NCBI GenBank assembly: GCA_032353305.1
Contig: JAUCNG010226635.1
Coordinates: forward strand, 1 to 12,800
DNA length: 12,800 nt
Source of the DNA: Cephalothrix spiralis
Lineage: Eukaryota; Nemertea; Palaeonemertea; Archinemertea; Cephalotrichidae
Direction of reading: 5' to 3'
Below the pieces are notes generated by a model that saw nothing but the letters and a program-made list of their open reading frames with translations, ran no database searches and was not told the origin of the DNA. Positions 7,501 to 12,800 of the stretch are shown piece by piece (positions within the stretch are counted from its first letter, which is position 1; every line of letters starts with the position of its first letter). Both the position numbers and the translations under genes were made by a program.

Positions 7501-10500
7501 TCGCACCTGAGTTAACTGGTGAATCAATGCAGCTCTCACTTTGGGCACTTCGTAGCATCAATATTGAATGGAAGATTAGTGATGCAGAGTTCAAAGACTC
7601 CTCAGTTGTCAACGAGCCTCTCAAAATAATAGCATTTGTTCGATTAGGTAACCCGTCAATGTCTAAATCTATATTACTAAACCATGTTATGACTGATCAT
7701 TCACACCACTCTTTTTGGAATAGGGAATGTCCACTTAGTCACACAGAGAGGCAACTAGCTGATGGGTTAGTTGAATGTCAGTGGTTTATACCGTCTTACA
7801 AAAAAGATGAATCATCTGCCTTGAACACATCAGATGTGTTCATGGATGTCACCATGTTCATGAACCTACGAGGCGATGCTTGCATATTCAAGAAGCAGGT
7901 CAATGTGATGAAGTCTTTTGCAAACATCATAGTATGCGTGGTGGAAATAAGTGACATAACGAAATCAGATATTTTAGAATTTATGAGAGATCTAAATACT
8001 GGCCCTGTAAAAAAGATTTTGGTGTTAACAAATAAATATCCAGAATCAATGAACGCGGATATGCTTAAAAAACAACTTGGACCACATTCAAACCTTTTGG
8101 GGAAAAATATTATACTAGGATTTAAATTAAAAAGAGTGAAACCCATTGTTGATATGAAAAGTGAAATCAGAATAGCTGTAAGCAAACTTCTGCAGAACGA
8201 AAATGGAAAAGTTATTGAAGAAATGTGCTTTAAACAAAAGATTGATGGCATACTAATAGATGAAAATGATGAGTTATGCAAATCAGCCAAAGTGCTAGCT
8301 CAGGAGGTTATCAGCGGCATGGATAGTAAATCGACGGATGAATGTAAAAATACTATGTTACAACTTCAGGGTAGCATACTGCAGGAATGGAGCGATTTAC
8401 AAAAGAAAAAGGAACGGTCAGGTAGGAATTCTCAGAAATCGGATGTCATCCATGAAACGGCACGTATTCAAGGGGAAATGATTGTTCTCAGGAAAAAGCA
8501 ACTTATGTACTCATTGCCATTAAGTAAATTAATGACATATTTCTTAAAGAACCTGATAACAATTGTAGACACTCCTACTGTTGTTTTTTTCCTGCAGTGG
8601 GTGAAATTTTACCTTGATGAAAAGAGTAGAAACACGCTTCCGGGATTGAGAAGTGAATACCAGGCAAAATGGTCAAAGCTTAATGATTCGAAAAGTGAAT
8701 GCAAATCAAAGATCCCTTCAAACCTTAAGGTAGAGTTGCTAAAAGCAGAGAAGAGGTTAGCTGATGCGTCTCTTGGACTTGAGCACTTGTTAAGAGAGAT
8801 GTCACAGATATATGAGGCAGCGGTTCAAAGTAATAAAAAACTAAATCCAGAGACGCATGCAAATATTCAAAAGTTACCTACTATAGCTGCTGAATTACTT
8901 ATTAAAGGACAACCCATAGAAATAATGGACGGTGACACTGGTAGTGTACCAATAATCTGGCTCAAGGATATGCTCAAGAGTTTGAAGGACAAGATTGGCA
9001 ACAAGAGGTTGTATGTTATATCTGTACTTGGTATCCAGAGCTCGGGGAAGTCTACTCTTATGAATACAATGTTTGGCTTACAGTTTGCATCAAGTGCTGG
9101 AAGATGTACACGGGGTGCCTTCGTACAGCTGATTAAGGTTAAGGACGACAGCCTGAACTATGATTATGTCCTTGTGGTCGATACTGAAGGTCTTCGAGCA
9201 CCAGAACTGGGACAGACAAAACATGCACATGATAACGAACTAGCAACATTTGTTATTGGACTAGGGGATGTCACAATTATCAATATCAAAGGAGAAAATA
9301 TGGCCGAGATGAGTGATGTGCTTCAAATCGCAGTCCATGCATTTCTTAGGATGAAATTGGTTAATCAAAACTTTCAGCTTCATCGTAGCTGTGTTTTCAT
9401 TCACCAGAATGTCCCAGCTGCCGATGCCAAAGACAAGATGCAGCAGGGCTGTCAAAAAGTACAAGAGAAGCTAGACCAACTAACAGAGGAAGCGTGTCAA
9501 ATAGAGAATATTACTAACATCCATAGCTTTAATGAGGTTATTAACTTTGATAGAAACAAACATGTTTGGTACTTCTCTGACCTGTGGCATGGTGACCCTC
9601 CAATGGCACCTATAAATCCAGGATATTCAGAAAAAGCTCAAGATGTGAAACACTGCTTATTGATTGATATGCCAAAGAAAATGTCCCTCCTTACACTGAC
9701 AGGCTTGATTCAGCGTATAGAAGACATATGGGGTGGTGTATTGTCTGATGATTTTGTTTTTTGCTTCCGAAACAGCCTGGCTGCAAGTGCATTTCACAGC
9801 CTTGCAAGTAGATACAATGAGCTGAAATGGAATAGTGAATTCGAAATCACAGAATGGCTTCAGACAAATGCTATCACTCAGCTTCAGGGTTGTATTTCAT
9901 GTGATTCACTGAAAGAACTTAGCTTAAAACTGCAATTAGAATTGAGAAATAAAGTCGATGGTTTAAAACAGACAGCCGGAAACGAACTTAAACATTTTTT
10001 TGCCTCACATAGTCTTAAGGAAATCTTAATAGAATGGGAAAATCAAACCCTACATCGACTTGAGCAAGACTCTGAAGAATACTATAGAAGAGCTAAACGA
10101 GAAATGATACATACAGCAGATTCATTGAAGTTTGATTTTAATAAGCAAAACAATCAGAAGAAGTATGAGGAAGAAATTTTACAAAAGGCAAAAGAGTTCG
10201 CAGAATCAAAAAAAGGAACACAAGTTGATGATCAGCAGCTTCTAGAAATGTTTAACACTGTCTGGGTTCAATGGGTGGCCGAGCTTACAGCAAATAATTT
10301 TGATGAGCCCGTCAATATTGAGACAATTGTCGAGAAAATGCTGTGGGATAATCTACAAAAGGATTCGACAAGTCTTAAAAAAGAGATAGAAACAAATCCC
10401 CTCAATAAATCATTTCATTCAACAGTTCTCACTGGTAGCATAAGTGTTAATGAAATCGAGTTCGAGCATCATCTTTGTGTAACGAAATCCCTATTAAAGC

Positions 10501-12017
10501 AAGCAGCTAAAAAAGTATATAAATGGGCAACAAATAGTAAAGACGAAACTGAAAACAATCTAGTTGTAAAAAAGGCTGTAGACATTATTGGTGATATATT
10601 TGAAAATGTTGAAATTTACTTGAACAATTTGTCGAAAGTAAGTAGTCGATTTCAGGAATCGCATGCTTCACAGGTTATAAAGAAAGTTATTGAAGGTATC
10701 GACAAGCATAACAAGGACAAGGAACAAACCTTTACAATACTGCCAACACTCAAAGTCAAACTTGCTGTCCATACATCTCGCTTTGCAATCACTGTTTTTA
10801 AGAAGATGCAGGCAGATTATGATGAGAAAAACAGTATTACCAAGAAACTGAAGACATACAAAAAAAACATACTGCACCTTTTTAAAAATATGGTAAAGCA
10901 GAAAACGAATGAGTTAATCGCTGCAGATTTTCTTTACGGTAACCTGGTTGTAGCTATAAAGAAAGTCTTAGACAAAAAACTGCCTCTCGAAATAGTAAAA
11001 GATATCACAATGCATTTTAGTTGCACCAAGTATCAATTGATTATTGAAATCCTCGATGATCTGGCTGTTAAAGCTAATTTTGATGACTATAAATTCTTCA
11101 TCCATAGTGCTCAAGACTACTCACTCCGATGGTTGACCAATTTTACCAATAAAGAATTCTTTGTAGCCAATGATAAAGGAGAAACAAAATACATAAAGAA
11201 GACACAAAGTCTTGCTTATGGTATTATTGATGACTTGGTAAAGAGTATAAAATCTGCTTCAGATGCAGAAGTGTCGAAGAAAAAAGAAGATCAGTCAACA
11301 ATCACTTGGAGTAAAAATTTCCAATCTTGCCTGACTAAAATCACAATTCCCGACTCTGAACTTACAATTGTGAGCGAACTCGATGTGATAGATTATTTGA
11401 ACCTTCAGAGTCTCCTAGTAGAAAAGTGCAGTGGTATGATGGACGAGGTGTTGGATATGTTTAAAGATATGAAACCAGAAAATATCAAGTGGCCGGAAAA
11501 TACACCGTACAGCCAAATTTTAGAAAAACTTTGGGGCTGCCCTGCACAATGTCCATTCTGCAATGAACCATGTACTGATGAACACACTACTCAAAACACA
11601 AATCATCGATGCATACAGCATAGACCACTAGGTGTTTCTGGGACTAGATGGGGAAAGGGAGCCCCGAAAGTGGGCGAACTTCTTATTGAATCCTGCAATT
11701 TCAATGTCCAATGCAATAATGTAACTTTTCGATGTGGTGTATCAAAAAATGAGTGTCGGGCCTCAGGTAAATGCAATACTACTGGTGATGGATACACATA
11801 TCATAATTTTATAGAATATAAGACTTATCTACCAAGATGGGACATAGCACCATCAAGCTGTATGGATTCATCAAAGTATTGGATGTGGTTCATAGCGACA
11901 TACAAACACCAACTAACGGAACATCATAACACCAAATTGCCAAACATCCCAGACGCTTGGAATCAAATAACGATTCAGCAAGCAAAAGATAGTCTTAGGA
12001 TTTACTTACCTAACTAG
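4545..12017 (+). CDS. VLIG/GVIN1-type interferon-induced very large GTPase-like protein
   Basis: A 2,490-residue (about 284 kDa) GTP-binding protein, probably cytosolic, since I see no signal peptide or membrane helix. Visible modules: helical N-terminus with FW and WEK motifs (1-175); ASGGLALRGI (176-185); MACPF-like segment with YGSHV...FGG (340-353) and GGPQEV (430-435); helical region; VLIG blocks near 859-915 and 952-1003; degenerate G-like domain with GNPSMSKS (1035-1042) and TNK (1162-1164); canonical G domain with GIQSSGKS (1496-1503), TRG (1522-1524), DTEG (1546-1549) and HQNVP (1620-1624); long Lys/Glu-rich helical stalk (about 1750-2310); Cys/His cluster C2332, C2336, C2339, C2343, H2347, H2354, H2359; terminal WMWF and IPDAW motifs. 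The start is the first in-frame Met after an in-frame TGA (4536) and has a strong context. Mammalian members are about the same size, likewise have the coding region in one exon, and are interferon-induced with roles in cell-autonomous defence. Function here is inferred from homology; family assignment is firm. Confidence 0.95.
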   Translation: MAESSTDHRKKTLESELSQVSLDIQFWTQTLKSQCDITEYNQLQFADTSIVKKLLKCVRHSWEKNALNKFLEEAIGTKLKQEMEESRKKDMEDSITMLTEIKNLRDNGKNRSDEVVKDKEQQLRQCLQIPDEAWRSTCRDVSFDDVIKKLENGLGEMTEIAIQRRELSPSELISTASGGLALRGILLTNNIETSTKEIRKTVVEAPEDITLVSPISSQTDNFVEFTSQKQSDNFNRSLNILGYNIALSGKIGLCVYQVEADLNKNQNKETTSEVKSNRNEDFFIREKVECVPISSCELNKDTLQLTQSAIDDLRKIELIIEGTSDEDLIRKECNTFFESYGSHVNTGIIEFGGVYRWVATYSNEGVENKHSEKNIMNDTLNGFVSMSYTVFGSGIGYSVSGNHIKASSSTTLHYDETHLSRITMEVTKKGGPQEVTSLPLWKDGLIKNNDTWALINRETNSEKDFVGIWELILCNSASFNNRKKLSKTLRDTWHARNGQPIDDKIRDSILEFNEFLYKIKQWNSDCDFEKKIADYLRELDCEVQECCNITGESKLWVKKLQEFEPLSDFISKMLQSKDQISENNLIYVQFRLDALIKLTNGNDFPMRAELMRWMVSLKARKDKSIQSFITDNMIPKDITSFVSIIRESLRPAMDLELNTNTGTAESVYMIATNDLSKLVRKLQTKLEEDKKHHDLFFVLVVWRILRYDSQSKVHINDNNLENIVSKFETFYEEYKDHQKVGKIESLAFLISALVDSLVKMGGETSMQEEFHQIYDKVNNHLPQSINNFINKNTESPQYSWETIRSTLNDVKKGNVDLLDMELIDMIDFNETFKSDRKTEVLNKDAMPTIDLNYNKKSKIILEQLQLINYYPSKISLSDVMAVSDLPPESIAALPWRIMQKLIMLDYIGRNNEITNYSQLCKGEITDVPATEDEYSFEDIFGEEECATPNTHHPQDIFLAILSCCDLILKQTLISKMFICRLAVPFLAPELTGESMQLSLWALRSINIEWKISDAEFKDSSVVNEPLKIIAFVRLGNPSMSKSILLNHVMTDHSHHSFWNRECPLSHTERQLADGLVECQWFIPSYKKDESSALNTSDVFMDVTMFMNLRGDACIFKKQVNVMKSFANIIVCVVEISDITKSDILEFMRDLNTGPVKKILVLTNKYPESMNADMLKKQLGPHSNLLGKNIILGFKLKRVKPIVDMKSEIRIAVSKLLQNENGKVIEEMCFKQKIDGILIDENDELCKSAKVLAQEVISGMDSKSTDECKNTMLQLQGSILQEWSDLQKKKERSGRNSQKSDVIHETARIQGEMIVLRKKQLMYSLPLSKLMTYFLKNLITIVDTPTVVFFLQWVKFYLDEKSRNTLPGLRSEYQAKWSKLNDSKSECKSKIPSNLKVELLKAEKRLADASLGLEHLLREMSQIYEAAVQSNKKLNPETHANIQKLPTIAAELLIKGQPIEIMDGDTGSVPIIWLKDMLKSLKDKIGNKRLYVISVLGIQSSGKSTLMNTMFGLQFASSAGRCTRGAFVQLIKVKDDSLNYDYVLVVDTEGLRAPELGQTKHAHDNELATFVIGLGDVTIINIKGENMAEMSDVLQIAVHAFLRMKLVNQNFQLHRSCVFIHQNVPAADAKDKMQQGCQKVQEKLDQLTEEACQIENITNIHSFNEVINFDRNKHVWYFSDLWHGDPPMAPINPGYSEKAQDVKHCLLIDMPKKMSLLTLTGLIQRIEDIWGGVLSDDFVFCFRNSLAASAFHSLASRYNELKWNSEFEITEWLQTNAITQLQGCISCDSLKELSLKLQLELRNKVDGLKQTAGNELKHFFASHSLKEILIEWENQTLHRLEQDSEEYYRRAKREMIHTADSLKFDFNKQNNQKKYEEEILQKAKEFAESKKGTQVDDQQLLEMFNTVWVQWVAELTANNFDEPVNIETIVEKMLWDNLQKDSTSLKKEIETNPLNKSFHSTVLTGSISVNEIEFEHHLCVTKSLLKQAAKKVYKWATNSKDETENNLVVKKAVDIIGDIFENVEIYLNNLSKVSSRFQESHASQVIKKVIEGIDKHNKDKEQTFTILPTLKVKLAVHTSRFAITVFKKMQADYDEKNSITKKLKTYKKNILHLFKNMVKQKTNELIAADFLYGNLVVAIKKVLDKKLPLEIVKDITMHFSCTKYQLIIEILDDLAVKANFDDYKFFIHSAQDYSLRWLTNFTNKEFFVANDKGETKYIKKTQSLAYGIIDDLVKSIKSASDAEVSKKKEDQSTITWSKNFQSCLTKITIPDSELTIVSELDVIDYLNLQSLLVEKCSGMMDEVLDMFKDMKPENIKWPENTPYSQILEKLWGCPAQCPFCNEPCTDEHTTQNTNHRCIQHRPLGVSGTRWGKGAPKVGELLIESCNFNVQCNNVTFRCGVSKNECRASGKCNTTGDGYTYHNFIEYKTYLPRWDIAPSSCMDSSKYWMWFIATYKHQLTEHHNTKLPNIPDAWNQITIQQAKDSLRIYLPN

Positions 12018-12423
12018 CTACATACATGTATATAATGCATTCCGCTTTTTAAAAAATTACAAAAATGTGACTAAATGTCCTTTGGATATTGCAAGACTTG
12101 GAATATTATCAGTGTAGCTTTAATATTATATACATGTATAGATTATTTAGTTCTGTTACGTTAACGTCAATCATGGTCTTCAGAGACAATTCTATTCAAT
12201 TTATACGATTTAAAACATAAACAGTCATTCTAAAGATGGATATCTTCTATGATCTTCTATAGAGTATAAAGCAGGACATTGTATACAAGAATTTTTCTAC
12301 TTCTTTGTTTAATCCGACCTTTGATTTAAGAAGTCATTCATTCTAATGATAGGTACGCAGACCTAAATTCAGCATTAGAAATCTTTTAATGTTTTGTTTG
12401 CAGACTTCTAAAAAAAAATATCA
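12018..12423. other. 3' flank / probable 3' UTR
   Basis: This AT-rich sequence follows the TAG stop. It has two TACATGTA palindromes (12023-12030, 12131-12138) and a short direct repeat ATCTTCTAT (near 12242 and 12252). I find no canonical AATAAA or ATTAAA on the + strand between the stop and the window end. TATAAA near 12265 is the only weak variant, so the polyadenylation site cannot be placed. Confidence 0.45.
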
Positions 12424-12485
12424 GACCACTTACAAATATTCTCGGATCACTAACAAAAGTTCTCAAACCACTAACAAAAATGGAA
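12424..12485. repeat. degenerate 21-bp tandem repeat, three copies
   Basis: Three consecutive units of 20-21 bp begin at 12424, 12445 and 12466. They share a core of (A/T)(C)CACT(A/T)ACAAA followed by TTCTC in the first two. The units differ at several positions, so the array is old or was always imperfect. No coding role is apparent. Confidence 0.65.
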
Positions 12486-12800
12486 TTAGGTTTGTTTGTT
12501 CAAGAAGCACGCAATACATCATCTTTTAGTATCATTACCGTAGTTAGCCATAAGTTTTGTAGAGTTTTATATACAGGGGGCCCAGAAAGAATGCAAAAAT
12601 ACTTATTTTTTGAATTTTGAACCAAAATAATTATAAGGGCGGATTCAAATTTTGACCAATGGTAAACCCGTAGGCAGGCTTTCATTTAGTATTCAAATTG
12701 TGACGTTTCACTCACGTGGGTTTGGTCACGTGACGAAAACGTTCGAAAAAGTAAAGCCCTCTGCAAGTCTTAAAAATTATCCGAGCAAATCGAAAAAAAT
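12486..12800. other. right-edge non-coding DNA
   Basis: I see no open frame with protein-like character. GC content rises somewhat after about 12640, and CpG-containing motifs appear (ACGT, CACGTG, AACGTTCG) that are rare in the rest of the flanks. This may be the start of a promoter or of a repeat that continues beyond the window. Confidence 0.4.
12701..12734. promoter_or_regulatory. paired CACGTG E-boxes, one as GTCACGTGAC
   Basis: CACGTG stands at 12713-12718 and again at 12727-12732, 14 bp apart. The second is the centre of a perfect 10-bp palindrome GTCACGTGAC (12725-12734). TGACGT, a CRE-like half site, lies at 12701-12706. GTCACGTGAC is the known vertebrate CLEAR-type element bound by TFEB/MITF-class bHLH-zip proteins, and USF/MAX also bind this core. 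Whether it serves a gene to the right, the giant GTPase gene, or is part of a repeat cannot be told from the window. Confidence 0.45.

Noticed and set aside
3-12574. GGGCCCAGA at both ends of the window as a terminal repeat
   Set aside because: The match is only nine bases and the flanks do not align, so it is best taken as coincidence.
1-12800. CRISPR array, prophage or bacterial operon
   Set aside because: There are no regularly spaced direct repeats, no dense small genes and no bacterial signals; the gene belongs to an animal family.

Overview
The window looks like a single locus from an animal nuclear genome. It holds one intact protein-coding gene of 7,473 bp on the + strand, in about 4.5 kb of AT-rich upstream DNA and 0.8 kb of downstream DNA. 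The gene shows no intron in its coding part. It encodes a 2,490-residue giant GTPase of the very-large-inducible-GTPase family (VLIG/GVIN1, 'interferon-induced very large GTPase 1-like'). I see no bacterial features: no operon, no ribosome-binding sites and no dense packing of genes. Candidate splice sites, long non-coding flanks, and frequent TACATGTA and TAGGCCTA palindromes fit a marine invertebrate. A bivalve mollusc is my best guess, from general familiarity and not from proof.

Layout. Positions 1-1550 are non-coding and hold three odd repeat structures: a perfect 70-bp palindrome (61-130), a cluster of ACCG(C/T)GGT-type motifs (930-1061), and a dense cluster of GTTTC/GAAAC motifs (1296-1547). 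Positions 1799-2117 and 3511-3930 are two diverged copies of one segment. Each copy has a good 3' splice site at its left and a candidate 5' splice site at the homologous right end, so they look like duplicated non-coding (5' UTR) exons. A third acceptor-like site at 4381-4392 would open the large coding exon. Three hairpins or inverted repeats and an unassigned minus-strand open stretch (4057-4341) lie among them. Position 4545 starts the giant ORF, which ends at 12017. Downstream I find a short three-copy tandem repeat (12424-12485) and a pair of CACGTG boxes, one inside a perfect GTCACGTGAC palindrome (12725-12734).

How the gene probably works. The protein starts with the helical module and ASGGLAL motif of the VLIG family. 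A MACPF-like segment (YGSH...GG) follows, then a helical region, a degenerate G-like domain that has lost the P-loop glycine, and a canonical large-GTPase G domain (GIQSSGKS, TRG, DTEG). It ends with a long helical stalk and a Cys/His-rich terminal domain. By homology it is a cytosolic, self-assembling, immune-inducible GTPase. The putative 5' leader carries several short upstream ORFs, one pair overlapping as TGATG directly before the start codon, which suggests translational control. The most notable points are the MACPF-like/pseudo-G/G architecture in an invertebrate-like locus and the duplicated candidate leader exon.
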